Source: Nocardioides jensenii JCM 1364 = NBRC 14755
Lineage (GTDB): Bacteria; Actinomycetota; Actinomycetes; Propionibacteriales; Nocardioidaceae
Assembly: GCF_001552535.1 (NCBI RefSeq)
Contig: NZ_BCRJ01000036.1
Span: 1-49,804 of the forward strand
DNA length: 49,804 nt
Reading direction: 5' to 3'
Shown here piece after piece: positions 1 to 8,356 of the stretch. Numbering within the stretch: position 1 is the stretch's first letter; each line of letters opens with the position of its first letter. The translations under genes were made by a program, and so were the position numbers. The notes beneath the pieces were generated by a model. It was not told where the DNA came from. It worked only from the letters and a program-made list of their open reading frames with translations, and ran no database searches.

Positions 1-411
1 AGGATCGATGAAGAGATCGCACAAGCTGATTACCGAGTGGCGAACATCCGTGCCGGTTATGTCTACGTCATCTCCAACATCGGAGCCTTCGGGGAAGGCA
101 CTGTCAAGATTGGGATGACGCGACGCCTCGACCCGATGGACAGAATTCGCGAGCTTGGCGACGCTTCAGTGCCCTTCGTCTTCGACGTTCACGCTCTCTT
201 CTTCAGTGATGATGCAGTTGGAGTCGAAGCAATGCTTCACCGTGAGTTCGCCGAGCAGCGCCTCAACAAGGTCAACCCCCGCAAGGAGTTCTTCCGAGTT
301 GATCCGACCGCCGTGCTTGATGCCCTTCAAGCCCACAAGGTCTCGGTCTTGGAGTTCAACACGCACGCGGAGGCCGAGCACTTTCGAATGAGCTGGCCCG
401 CCGGAATCTGA
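1..411 (+). CDS. T5orf172/DUF4041-type GIY-YIG-like protein, C-terminal part
   Basis: The reading frame is open from the first base, so only the last 136 residues are present; an internal GTG at 37 is probably not the start. The visible part matches the T5orf172 (MUG113) domain, a divergent GIY-YIG fold: GYVYVIS, then VKIGMTRR, then an acidic helix with E in VEAMLHREF, ending in a FFRVD strand. Full-length relatives of this type usually carry an N-terminal DUF4041 and coiled coil, which would lie outside the window. Such proteins are common in phage and defence islands. The function is unknown; a nucleic-acid-binding or nuclease role is inferred from the fold. Codon use is less G/C-biased than in the genes beyond 3.6 kb. 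Confidence 0.8.
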   Translation, partial: RIDEEIAQADYRVANIRAGYVYVISNIGAFGEGTVKIGMTRRLDPMDRIRELGDASVPFVFDVHALFFSDDAVGVEAMLHREFAEQRLNKVNPRKEFFRVDPTAVLDALQAHKVSVLEFNTHAEAEHFRMSWPAGI

Positions 412-504
412 AACACCACCAATGCCCAAGTTTCCGCTGCTTTCGCCGAAGACGTCCCTGCCCAGGACTAGATAAGCGGGCTGGGAACCTGGCTCGCGTC
501 ACGC

Positions 505-2223
505 TCAGAAGAAGTTGCGCAGGTGCTCACGGAGAGCCGGATCGCAGACGTAGACATAGGTGCCCAGCATCCCGCGGGTCAGCAGCACCGCGTATATGTT
601 GCGAACAAACTGGAGAATGTCCTCGTCGCTGTACGTCACGCCGAGGAGGCGATTGTTCGTCGTACCACGAGGATCCTTGTAGCTGGAGCGGTCGAACACA
701 ATGCGTCGATGAATGGCGTCGTACCGGAGGTCGGGGCCGATGATCACGCCGGCGTAGTTGAGGTCATAGCCCTGAATCGTGTGGATCGAACCCACTTCGT
801 TCACGGAGTTCGGCGAGCTGACCCAATCAACAGGCGTCGCGTTCCAGCGGAGCCGTTGACCATCCAACTCGATGTCGTACGCGTCTGGATCTCTCGTGGT
901 CACCCAACGCCACGCGAAGCCGGCAACCAGCCGTGCCAACCCTGACTCCTGCTCGCGCGAATCAAGTGTCTGCCGCATGTCCCCGAGGTCGTCGAAGAAG
1001 CGCAGGTCGTAACCAGGGAAATCCTCGCGGTGGAAGACACTGCCGCTGAGCACGCCACGGACATAGCGAACATAGTCTTGACCCGCCTGCACGCGCATCT
1101 GAGAGCGCAGTACGTAGTGCCTGTTCTCGTGCCTCGCCGTCGCGACCAAGTCGTCCAGAGTTCGCTTCGAGAGATCCGCCGGCCGGATCGCCTGAGCTCC
1201 GTCCACGAGATAGATCTGATGGCGACTGACCCGATCGATCCAATCGACTTGGGTGTACTTCGGGTCGTCGTCGCCGAAGAGCGTGCGGTTGTGGTCGCTG
1301 AACATCTTGCTGAGGGGGGCGGCAGCCTGAGCCGCTCGCTGGTTCAGCCGGTGTGCTTCGTCGACGATCAGCAGGTCGAACTCGGAGCCAGCGGAGACAA
1401 CCTGGAACGGGCTCAGCACTTGCTTCGGGCTCAGACCCGGCGTCTTTCCAAACACTCTCTCGACAGAACGTCGAAGAGACTGCTGCGGCACGACCAGCCC
1501 GACCTTGAAACCCTGGAGCAACTCCGGATAGCCCTTGACGAAGAACTCCGACAACACCGAGTCTCCTTCCGGCACGGTATCCGGATCTGCGGCCTGAATG
1601 TCGGCCAGCAGCTTCATCAGATAAATCGCCACCACGGTCTTGCCCGTCCCAGGATCGCCTTGGATGACGATACGGCTGGAAGTGTCTCGCGAGAGGTCGT
1701 CGAAGAGGCCATCGAGGATGCCTTCCACCACACCTGCCTGATCCGCCGACAGCGCCTTGAACGGGGACAACTTGAACAGGTCCGAGTTCTCGATCTCGGA
1801 GATGCTCCGCGTGAAGACACCTCTCCTGCGGAGCTCTTCGAAGATCTCGGCAAAGGTCCGCTGATAGGTCTCACGGTCGTAGTAGTCGGCCCGAGTGATC
1901 CCCTCGTTGCGGTTCAACACCTCGAACTGGCCATCGCCGGCCAGGAGGCGAATGAGGTACGACTCGAGATCAAGGCAGGCTGACTTGTTGAAGCGCTCGC
2001 CGATCACGACACGTGCACCTTGAAGCCGATGCACTCTCTTTGCTGGCGAGTCCAGGTGGTTCCTCAGCCGCCCGACCGCGTTGATCGACTCCCCGACGTA
2101 GATCTTTCCTTGCGCGTCCAAGGTGTAGACGACTGGCCAATTGTTGAGCTTTGGCTCCAGAGCCGCCTGCTGCGCCAAGGACCTCGCATCGAAGGCGAAC
2201 TCCTCAATCCGGAAGGCGGTCAT
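505..2223 (-). CDS. GIY-YIG nuclease domain fused to DUF2075 (Schlafen-group-3-like) helicase
   Basis: A 572-residue protein. Residues about 28-105 form a GIY-YIG module (VVYTLD at 31, KIYVGES at 40, Arg in GRLRNH, Glu in LDLESYL). Residues about 150-570 form a DUF2075 P-loop NTPase of superfamily 1 type, with Walker A GDPGTGKT at 189-196, Walker B LLIVDEAH at 284-291 and a late helicase-like segment, GSIHTIQGYD. The start at 2223 has GGGGAG upstream and overlaps the end of the MazG-like gene by 20 bases, so the two are probably translated together. An in-frame start at 2304 would lie inside the MazG gene and adds low-complexity sequence. The architecture suggests ATP-driven nucleic-acid remodelling coupled to cleavage. 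Related proteins occur in phage-defence contexts, but this one's substrate is unknown. Confidence 0.88.
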   Translation of the reverse strand: MTAFRIEEFAFDARSLAQQAALEPKLNNWPVVYTLDAQGKIYVGESINAVGRLRNHLDSPAKRVHRLQGARVVIGERFNKSACLDLESYLIRLLAGDGQFEVLNRNEGITRADYYDRETYQRTFAEIFEELRRRGVFTRSISEIENSDLFKLSPFKALSADQAGVVEGILDGLFDDLSRDTSSRIVIQGDPGTGKTVVAIYLMKLLADIQAADPDTVPEGDSVLSEFFVKGYPELLQGFKVGLVVPQQSLRRSVERVFGKTPGLSPKQVLSPFQVVSAGSEFDLLIVDEAHRLNQRAAQAAAPLSKMFSDHNRTLFGDDDPKYTQVDWIDRVSRHQIYLVDGAQAIRPADLSKRTLDDLVATARHENRHYVLRSQMRVQAGQDYVRYVRGVLSGSVFHREDFPGYDLRFFDDLGDMRQTLDSREQESGLARLVAGFAWRWVTTRDPDAYDIELDGQRLRWNATPVDWVSSPNSVNEVGSIHTIQGYDLNYAGVIIGPDLRYDAIHRRIVFDRSSYKDPRGTTNNRLLGVTYSDEDILQFVRNIYAVLLTRGMLGTYVYVCDPALREHLRNFF

Positions 2224-2530
2224 GCTTCTCGCTGCTCCCCCGAGCCGTCTCGACCGGATACTTCGACCGGGTCTTGTCCAACTTGTCCAGCACGATCTGG
2301 TCAATATCCAGACCGAGTTTGTCTGCGAGCAGATGGCAGTAGGTCAGCACATCTGCGAGCTCATCGCGAACCCGTGCAACGTCATGATCACCGCTCCACT
2401 GGAAGCACTCAAGGAGTTCTGCAGCTTCGATGGCGACGCTCTTGGCCAGGTTCTCGGGCGAGTGGAACTGGGCCCAATCTCGTTCAGCGACGAACTCTCG
2501 CAGTGCTTCCCGGACACGGCTGTCACTCAT
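2204..2530 (-). CDS. MazG-like nucleotide pyrophosphohydrolase
   Basis: This 108-residue all-alpha protein has the MazG/dCTPase metal-binding pattern: E35xxE38 in VAIEAAELLE and E57xxD60 in DELADVL, followed by a basic tail with TRSKYP. The family hydrolyses (d)NTPs to the monophosphate and pyrophosphate. An in-frame upstream extension to 2647 is arginine-rich and unlike the family, so ATG 2530 is preferred. The gene overlaps the start of the GIY-YIG/DUF2075 helicase by 20 bases, giving a two-gene unit. I infer that it depletes or sanitises nucleotides alongside the helicase-nuclease. A general housecleaning role is the alternative. Confidence 0.88.
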   Translation of the reverse strand: MSDSRVREALREFVAERDWAQFHSPENLAKSVAIEAAELLECFQWSGDHDVARVRDELADVLTYCHLLADKLGLDIDQIVLDKLDKTRSKYPVETARGSSEKHDRLPD

Positions 2531-2643
2531 GCGTGCACTGTATCCGGGTGCATTCCCCCGCGCAGCAGACTCGGACGTGCGACAGTCATCTCTTGACCTG
2601 TCCCACCGAGTTCTCCCACGATTTGAAGTCCCTGCTGGAGGAT

Positions 2644-2835
2644 TCATCTGCCGGTCAGAGCCACCGCGAGCTCCGCGACTGATTCGTTGATGCGCGCGTA
2701 CTCCTTGACTGCCTCCCGGTGACTCCCCTGCTTCTCATCTGAACACAGTCGACGGAACTGTGCCTCGTGCGAACCGAAGGCCCACAAGTTCTGATACACA
2801 GTCGGGTATCTCCGGAGGCCATCCTCTCCATTCAC
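2644..2835 (-). CDS. Small hypothetical protein
   Basis: A 63-residue frame from GTG 2835 that overlaps the upstream small gene by four bases (GTGA). I recognise no domain. It is hydrophilic and probably helical, with an acidic/basic mix and no membrane segment. The tight overlap and sensible codon use argue for a real gene. It ends 113 bases before the MazG-like start on the same strand, so it may belong to the same transcript. Confidence 0.4.
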   Translation of the reverse strand: MNGEDGLRRYPTVYQNLWAFGSHEAQFRRLCSDEKQGSHREAVKEYARINESVAELAVALTGR

Positions 2836-3104
2836 CCATGCGCTTCTTTCAATGCGTACAAGCTGGTCAGCGTCAGCGGCATGCCGCTCTTCGTGCGACG
2901 CTCCACGGACAGGCCACCTCGGCCGCGAGACTCGTAGCTCAGGATCGCAACTTCTGGAGACTTGAACCCAATCCGCATTGGGGACGCGGAACAGTGCAAC
3001 ATCATCAAATCAATCGCGTGACACTCGAACAACTCGTCCAACGGTTCAACAGCCACAACGCTCACCTCGAGCCCATCGAAGTTGTCCGTTTCCATCCCGA
3101 ACAC
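2832..3104 (-). CDS. Small hypothetical protein
   Basis: A 90-residue frame with plausible codon use and several candidate starts (ATG 3104 is the outermost; a second Met is at residue 4). It contains beta-rich stretches (LEVSVVAVEPLDEL, PEVAILSYESRG) and no recognisable domain. It is coupled by overlap to the 63-residue gene that follows. Its start is divergent from the membrane-protein gene at 3131, leaving only 26 bases between them, so the true start may be internal. It lies in the same lower-G+C segment as the MazG/helicase pair. Confidence 0.42.
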   Translation of the reverse strand: MFGMETDNFDGLEVSVVAVEPLDELFECHAIDLMMLHCSASPMRIGFKSPEVAILSYESRGRGGLSVERRTKSGMPLTLTSLYALKEAHG

Positions 3105-3130
3105 GTCTACTTGCGGCTAGCGTCGCTCGA

Positions 3131-3559
3131 ATGAGCGGAACTCCGCCCCGTCCTGGGTTCTATGAGCGCTTCGTGATCCCCGCGATGGGCGGCGGCGCAC
3201 TGCTGCTGCTCGTCATTACCCTCGCATTCCTAGCGTGGCTCATGGGCTCAGTGCTGTTTGGCGACTTCATCGATGACCTGCGTGGAGGCGGCGAGCCTGC
3301 GCCCGAACGCATGCACGAACCCGTTGAGGAACGAGTCAACGTGTCGGACTACGCGACTGATGATTACCTGCCACAAGTGCGGCTCTGGTCGTGCGACTAC
3401 TCGCCTACCTACAACAATGATTGGCACGACGATGTGCTGTGCTCGAACGGCGAATCACAGGATCGGCCGTATCTGAGGCCAGGCGACTCGTTCGTCACTG
3501 AGCCAGAACTCATGGCGGCGGCGCTCCAGTACGAAAGCCAGCTCAATTCAATTCGATAG
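3131..3559 (+). CDS. Hypothetical single-pass membrane protein
   Basis: A 142-residue protein starting at ATG 3131 (upstream in-frame sequence is not protein-like). One long hydrophobic segment spans about residues 15-43 and is followed by an acidic region and a polar domain with two cysteines (LWSCDYSP and DDVLCSNG) that could form a disulfide outside the cell. I recognise no family. It sits at the edge of the accessory segment, with average G+C below that of the core genes. Confidence 0.6.
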   Translation: MSGTPPRPGFYERFVIPAMGGGALLLLVITLAFLAWLMGSVLFGDFIDDLRGGGEPAPERMHEPVEERVNVSDYATDDYLPQVRLWSCDYSPTYNNDWHDDVLCSNGESQDRPYLRPGDSFVTEPELMAAALQYESQLNSIR

Positions 3560-3594
3560 GTCGCGGCCGGGCCTCAAACGAGCAGACTGGTCGA

Positions 3595-4615
3595 TCACGC
3601 GCCCGTCTCACGTGCTGTCCGCTGCGCCGTCCCGGGCGTCACGCCTGAGTCGATCTCCCTGCATATCTCCGTCGCCAGCCGGATCAACTCGGGAGCGCCC
3701 GCGCCCTTGACGCCCCAGCCATGTAGCAGGCCTGTCCACTCCTGCGGGATCGCGCTGGCACCCCAGCGTGCGCCGAGCAGTCCTCCGGCGATCGCGGCGA
3801 CGGTGTCGGTGTCGTTCCCGATGCCGATGGCGGTCGCCAGCGCGACCTGCAGGGGGCGGCCGGCGGCATCGTCCGTCACTGGTGTGTGAGTGATCGACGA
3901 CCAGGCAGCCTGCATCGCACCGACCACCCACCCGTTCGTCACGAACGTCTCCGGCGCGGAGGTCTCCGCCGTTGCCAGCACGTCAGCCCAGTTGGCAGCG
4001 TTCGGTAGGTGCGGCAGCACGTCGTCGGCTGTGGGGAACTCCCCTGTCAAGACCGCGTGACGGATCATCAGGCACCACAGGGCGGCGCCCTCACCGGCAA
4101 GCGGGTCCATGGTGGGTGAGCGCTGAGACCTTCATCGCAGCGTCGACCAGCTCGGCCTCTGGCCTGTCCAGGTAGGCCAAGGCCACGGGTGCGGTACGCA
4201 TCAGAGAACCGTTGCCGGCGGACTTGCCTGTCTGCTCGTGGACCGTCTGCGCCGCACGGGTCATCTGCTCCGCGGTCGCGTCGGGCCCGGCAAGTCGAAG
4301 GACGGCCGAGGTCTGGATCCCAACGTCGGGCGGACCTTCGGCGTACCACCGGGCGAAGCCCGCAGCCACGAGATCCAGTCCCTCGCTCGAGGCCAGGTCG
4401 GCGCCGGTTGCCGCGGCCAAGGCGATCGCCATTGCCTGGGCCGTGTCGTCGGTCCACTCCCCCGGCGCGAAGTTGCCCAGGCCGCCGCCGATCATCGCCG
4501 GCCACCCGTCGTACGGCGCGCTGCCGAACTCGTAGCCGGCACCCAGGGCGTCACCGGTCGCTGTACCCAGCAGCACGCCGCAGGCGCGGTCCAGCTGGGC
4601 GTCCATCAGGTGCAT
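3595..4615 (-). pseudogene. ADP-ribosylglycohydrolase, frameshifted
   Basis: Two overlapping frames together make one ADP-ribosylglycohydrolase (DraG/MacroD-unrelated ARH fold). The N-terminal part, from ATG 4615 or 4606, has GTATGDALGAGYEFG and WTDDTAQAMAIA, the usual metal-binding Asp motifs, and runs to a stop at 4091. The C-terminal part from about 4110 has DPLAGEGAALWCLMIR and the GIGNDTDTVAAIAGG metal motif. The break falls at about 4100-4110, exactly where intact family members continue from ALTH into the DPLAGEA-type segment, and is consistent with one extra base. Either the gene is inactivated or the sequence has an error. No slippery site is evident, so programmed frameshifting is unlikely. 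An intact enzyme would remove ADP-ribose from proteins or small molecules. Confidence 0.8.
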
Positions 4616-4793
4616 GGGGTCAGCCTGCCATGACGGGTGTGGTCTCGACGGACGCCCTCGTTCCCTTCGATACACCCGCTCGTCCCTCGCGGGCACTCAG
4701 GACATCGCCTCGGGCTGCTCGAGCACCGGGGCCGATGACTTCCGCGCCTACGGCTGGTCTACACCGGTGTCATCAGACCCTCAAGGAGGAGTG

Positions 4794-5354
4794 ATGGGCA
4801 AGGTTGCATGGGGTTTCACCTGCTCGCTCGACGGGTTCATCGCGGGACCGGGCCACGACATGGCCTGGCTGTCCGCCTCCGAGCCCAACGCCGAGGGCAC
4901 CACCGAGGCGATGGCCTCCAAGGTGGCAGTCATCATCGCCGGCCGTGAGGGGTACGACGCGGCGAAGGCGCAGGCCGACGAACGTGACGAGATGACCTCC
5001 GAGGCGTACGGCGGCGCGTGGTCCGGCACCGAGTTCATCCTCACCCACCGACCGGAGGAGCTCGCGGACGACCCGTCCGTCATCGCACTCAACTGCTCCG
5101 TCACCGAGGCGATCGCACGTGCCCAGGAGCTCGCCGGCGACAGGGACGTCCAGATCATCAGCGCCGACATCGCCAGGCAGGCGCTCGAGCACGACCTCAT
5201 CGACGAGCTGCAGGTCTACGTCGCGCCCGTCTTCCTCGGCGACGGGGTCAGGATCTTCGACGTGCCCGGCGGACGTCGCGTCGACTGGGAGCTCGCGGAG
5301 ATCGACGAAGCGAACCGGCGCAGCTTCGGTCGGACCTACCGACCCAAGCGGTGA
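4794..5354 (+). CDS. Dihydrofolate reductase-family (RibD C-terminal-like) protein
   Basis: A 186-residue protein with AAGGAGG six bases before ATG 4794. It has the RibD-C/DHFR-like fold signature: VAWGFTCSLDGFIAGP at the N-terminus, VAVIIAGREGYD, a central nucleotide-binding region VQIISADIARQAL, and the late motif DELQVYVAPVFLGDGVRIF. Family members bind NAD(P)H, but most actinobacterial paralogues have no known substrate. It appears monocistronic. It is unlikely to be the cell's essential DHFR because the canonical folate-site residues are not obvious. Confidence 0.85.
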   Translation: MGKVAWGFTCSLDGFIAGPGHDMAWLSASEPNAEGTTEAMASKVAVIIAGREGYDAAKAQADERDEMTSEAYGGAWSGTEFILTHRPEELADDPSVIALNCSVTEAIARAQELAGDRDVQIISADIARQALEHDLIDELQVYVAPVFLGDGVRIFDVPGGRRVDWELAEIDEANRRSFGRTYRPKR

Positions 5355-5456
5355 CCCCTGCCTGGCGGGTGGTCTCGATGGGCGCTCGCTGCTCGACCAC
5401 CGAAGGTTGGCAAAAGTGCGTGACTTGGCTTGGGGCGGCCTGCAAGAGTTGGGGCC

Positions 5457-6767
5457 ATGAGCGACGCCGCGAGCATCGACGTGACCTCACTGCCCGCCCG
5501 GTACGACGACGTCCGGGCCCACACCGAAAGACTCGCGGCTCCACTCTCGCCGGAGGACCAGACCGTCCAGTCGATGCCCGACACCTCGCCGACCAAGTGG
5601 CACAGGGCCCACGTCACCTGGTTCTTCGAGACCTTCGTGCTGGCCGACAACGAGCCGCGTTTCGCGCCGTACCAGGACACCTACTGGTTCCTCTTCAACA
5701 GCTACTACGAGGCAGTCGGTCCGCGCTGGTCCAGGCCGATGCGCGGTGTGATCAGCCGGCCGGGTGCCCACGACGTCGGCCTCTATCGCGGCAACGTCGA
5801 CGACCGCATGCGCGACCTGATGGCCACCCTCGACGAGGGCACGCTGACCAAGCTGGCGCCGACGATCGAGCTCGGCTTCCACCACGAGCAGCAGCACCAG
5901 GAGCTGTTGCTGATGGACATCAAGCACGTCCTCTCGCTGAACCCGCTCGATCCGTCGTACGCCGGCAACCCGCGCAGCGGCGGACGATCGGGCACCCTCG
6001 GCTGGCGCGACTTCGACGGCGGGCTGGTCGAGATCGGCCACGAGACGTCCCTCGATGGCGGCTTCTGCTTCGACAACGAGCTCCCCCGCCACCAGCAGTG
6101 GCTCGAGCCCTACCGCCTCGCCGACCGGCTGGTCACCAACGGCGAGTGGCTGGCCTTCATGGCCGACGGTGGCTACCGCCGGCCAGAGCTGTGGCTCAGC
6201 GACGGATGGGCTCGCGTGCAGGCCGAGGAGTGGGCGGCCCCGGCGTACTGGTCCGAGCGCGACGGCGTGTGGTTCGAGCACACGCTCACCGGCACCCGGC
6301 CGGTCGACCCCGAGCTGCCGGCCTGCCACGTGAGCCACTACGAGGCCGACGCCTACGCGACCTGGGCCGGCAAGCGGCTGCCCACCGAGGCGGAGTGGGA
6401 GCACGCCGCCCGGTTGCAGGAGCACGCCGGTGCCGACAAAACTGCCAACCTCGCCGACACCGAGTCGTGGCATCCCCGTGCCGCCGGCGAACCGGTCGAC
6501 GGCCTGCGCCAGCTCTTCGGCGACTGCTGGGAGTGGACCTCGTCGGCCTACCTGCCCTTCCCCGGTTTCCACCCCACGGCCGGCGCCCTCGGCGAGTACA
6601 ACGGCAAGTTCATGTCCGGCCAGATGGTGCTGCGCGGCGGCTGCGCACTGACGCCACCCGGCCACGCGCGGGCGTCGTACCGCAACTTCTTCCCACCAGG
6701 TGCTCGCTGGCCGCTGACCGGCGTACGCCTCGCCGACGGCGGCGCACGGCGCGAGCCGCGGCGGTGA
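5457..6767 (+). CDS. egtB: EgtB, hercynylcysteine sulfoxide synthase
   Basis: This 436-residue iron(II) sulfoxide synthase joins hercynine (Nα-trimethylhistidine) to a cysteine or gamma-glutamylcysteine thiol during ergothioneine synthesis. The N-terminal DinB-like bundle carries the iron ligands: H52 in KWHRAHVTWFFE and the HX3HXE motif H143/H147/E149 in FHHEQQHQEL. The C-terminal half is a formylglycine-generating-enzyme-like domain (PTEAEWEHAAR, GDCWEWTSSAY, RASYRNFFPP). ATG 5457 is the first start in agreement with the family. It is followed 61 bases later by egtD in the same direction. No egtA, egtC or egtE is adjacent, so gamma-glutamylcysteine processing and the C-S lyase must be elsewhere, or the enzyme uses cysteine directly. 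Confidence 0.95.
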   Translation: MSDAASIDVTSLPARYDDVRAHTERLAAPLSPEDQTVQSMPDTSPTKWHRAHVTWFFETFVLADNEPRFAPYQDTYWFLFNSYYEAVGPRWSRPMRGVISRPGAHDVGLYRGNVDDRMRDLMATLDEGTLTKLAPTIELGFHHEQQHQELLLMDIKHVLSLNPLDPSYAGNPRSGGRSGTLGWRDFDGGLVEIGHETSLDGGFCFDNELPRHQQWLEPYRLADRLVTNGEWLAFMADGGYRRPELWLSDGWARVQAEEWAAPAYWSERDGVWFEHTLTGTRPVDPELPACHVSHYEADAYATWAGKRLPTEAEWEHAARLQEHAGADKTANLADTESWHPRAAGEPVDGLRQLFGDCWEWTSSAYLPFPGFHPTAGALGEYNGKFMSGQMVLRGGCALTPPGHARASYRNFFPPGARWPLTGVRLADGGARREPRR

Positions 6768-6828
6768 CCTGGACCAGCGCGGCCCACCCGCTTGACGCTC
6801 CCTGTCCGCATCCGACCCCGGAGGCACC

Positions 6829-7788
6829 GTGACCCTCGACCAGCTGCTCACCCCGGCCGACCTGCGCGCCGCGCTCGAGACCGACGCCCGCACCGGCCTG
6901 ACCGCGACGCCGAAGTGGCTGCCGCCGAAGTACTTCTACGACGACCGCGGCAGCCGGCTCTTCGAGGAGATCACCCGACTCCCGGAGTACTACCCGACCC
7001 GCACCGAGCACTCCATCCTGACCGCGCACGCCGACGAGATCGCCTCGGTGGCTGATGCGGAGGCGCTCCTCGAGCTGGGCTCGGGGTCGAGCGAGAAGAC
7101 CCGGATGCTGCTCGATGCGATGGCGCGCGGCGGACGGTTGTCGGCGTACGTGCCGGTCGACGTCAGCGCCGGCGCACTGGACGACGCGATGGCCGGGCTG
7201 CGCCGCGACTACCCCGACCTGGTGCTGCACGGCGCGGTCGCCGACTTCGACCACCACCTCGACCAGTTGCCCGCCCCCGGACGCCGCCTGGTCGCCCTGC
7301 TCGGCGGGACCCTCGGCAACTACCCGCCCGGGCAGCGACAGACGTTCCTCTCCTCACTGGCCGCGGCGATGCGCCCGGGTGAGGCGTTCCTGCTCGGGGT
7401 CGACCTGGTCAAGGACGCCGACCGGCTGGTGGCGGCGTACGACGACTCGGCGGGCGTGACCGCGGAGTTCAACCGCAACGTGATCGCCGTGCTCAACCGC
7501 GAACTCGACGGCGACCTGGACCCGGACGACTTCGAGCACGTAGCGCTGTGGGACGCGCAGAACGAGTGGATCGAGATGCGCCTGCGGGCACGCCGTCCGG
7601 TCGTCGCGCAGCTCGCGGCTCTCGACCTGAAGGTGACCTTCGACGCCGGGGAGGAGATCCGCACCGAGATCTCGGCGAAGTTCCGCCGATCGCGTCTCGA
7701 GCCCGAGCTCGCCGCCGCCGGACTGCACCCCGAGCGGTGGTGGAGCGATCCTGCCGGGGACTTCGCCTTGCTGCTTGCCCGTCGTTGA
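6829..7788 (+). CDS. egtD: EgtD, L-histidine Nα-methyltransferase
   Basis: This 319-residue SAM-dependent enzyme trimethylates histidine to hercynine, the first step of ergothioneine synthesis. The SAM-binding strand is LLELGSGSSEKTRML (about 80-94). The conserved LPEYYPTRTE segment (51-60) contains the tyrosine that holds the histidine amine, and LGGTLGNYPPG is also present. It starts with GTG 6829 behind GGAGG. It lies directly after egtB, so the two form a minimal ergothioneine operon producing a low-molecular-weight antioxidant thiol. Confidence 0.95.
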   Translation: MTLDQLLTPADLRAALETDARTGLTATPKWLPPKYFYDDRGSRLFEEITRLPEYYPTRTEHSILTAHADEIASVADAEALLELGSGSSEKTRMLLDAMARGGRLSAYVPVDVSAGALDDAMAGLRRDYPDLVLHGAVADFDHHLDQLPAPGRRLVALLGGTLGNYPPGQRQTFLSSLAAAMRPGEAFLLGVDLVKDADRLVAAYDDSAGVTAEFNRNVIAVLNRELDGDLDPDDFEHVALWDAQNEWIEMRLRARRPVVAQLAALDLKVTFDAGEEIRTEISAKFRRSRLEPELAAAGLHPERWWSDPAGDFALLLARR

Positions 7789-7957
7789 GAACGCTGCTCT
7801 CGGATCGCAGGTTCGGCACATCTTCCGCATGGCCCACGAACTTGTCTTCTGGCGCGATCATCGACGTCTCCGTGGACCTCGGCGACAGGCGCCTGTGTGA
7901 CCCCCAGACCGGGGAACGCTTCGACGGCTGAGTCGGCGCAGCGCGAGTGGCCCCGGC

Positions 7958-8356
7958 TCACTGGCCGGCGATGACCTCGACCACGCAGTGCGCGCTGGCC
8001 GCCTTGGCCAGCCGTCGATCGCCGGTGACCAGGGTGGCGCCCAGCAGCTCGGCGAGGGCGACGTAGGTGGCGTCGTAGGCCGTGAGGGCGTCACGCAGCT
8101 GCCACACCCGCGGCAGCAGCCGGGCATGGGCCACCCGTCGCAGCGGGAAGCCGGCGAGGGCCGCGACCGCGCGCTCGGCCTGCGCCTCCTTGAGCTTGTC
8201 GGACCGCAGCAACGTTCGCAGCGTGCTCGCCGCCTCGACGTCGATCAGCTCGGGGGCCGCCGCCTGCTCGACCGAGAGCCGCTGCCTCATCGCCCCGCTG
8301 AGCGCCTCGGGGCCGACCAGGGCCGCGACCAGCACGGAGTTGTCGACGACGATCAT
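7958..8356 (-). CDS. VapC-type PIN-domain ribonuclease toxin
   Basis: A 132-residue PIN domain with the acidic metal-binding set visible: D5 (MIVVDNSVL), E41 (LIDVEAAS), D95 (TAYDATYVALAE) and D113 (LVTGDRRLA). VapC toxins are Mg-dependent RNases that cut tRNA or rRNA. The start at 8356 overlaps the antitoxin stop as ATGA, so the two are translationally coupled with the antitoxin first, the normal order for this family. Confidence 0.93.
   Translation of the reverse strand: MIVVDNSVLVAALVGPEALSGAMRQRLSVEQAAAPELIDVEAASTLRTLLRSDKLKEAQAERAVAALAGFPLRRVAHARLLPRVWQLRDALTAYDATYVALAELLGATLVTGDRRLAKAASAHCVVEVIAGQ

Noticed and set aside
4091..4110. Programmed frameshift in the ADP-ribosylglycohydrolase
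   Set aside because: No slippery run or downstream structure is visible at the junction.
5018..6832. Long arginine/proline-rich frame overlapping the DHFR-like gene and egtB
   Set aside because: Shadow frame of the real genes: composition follows G/C third positions, no motifs, and it overlaps proteins with clear active sites.
7789..7957. Small gene after egtD
   Set aside because: Short frames there lack a ribosome-binding site or recognisable sequence; treated as intergenic.
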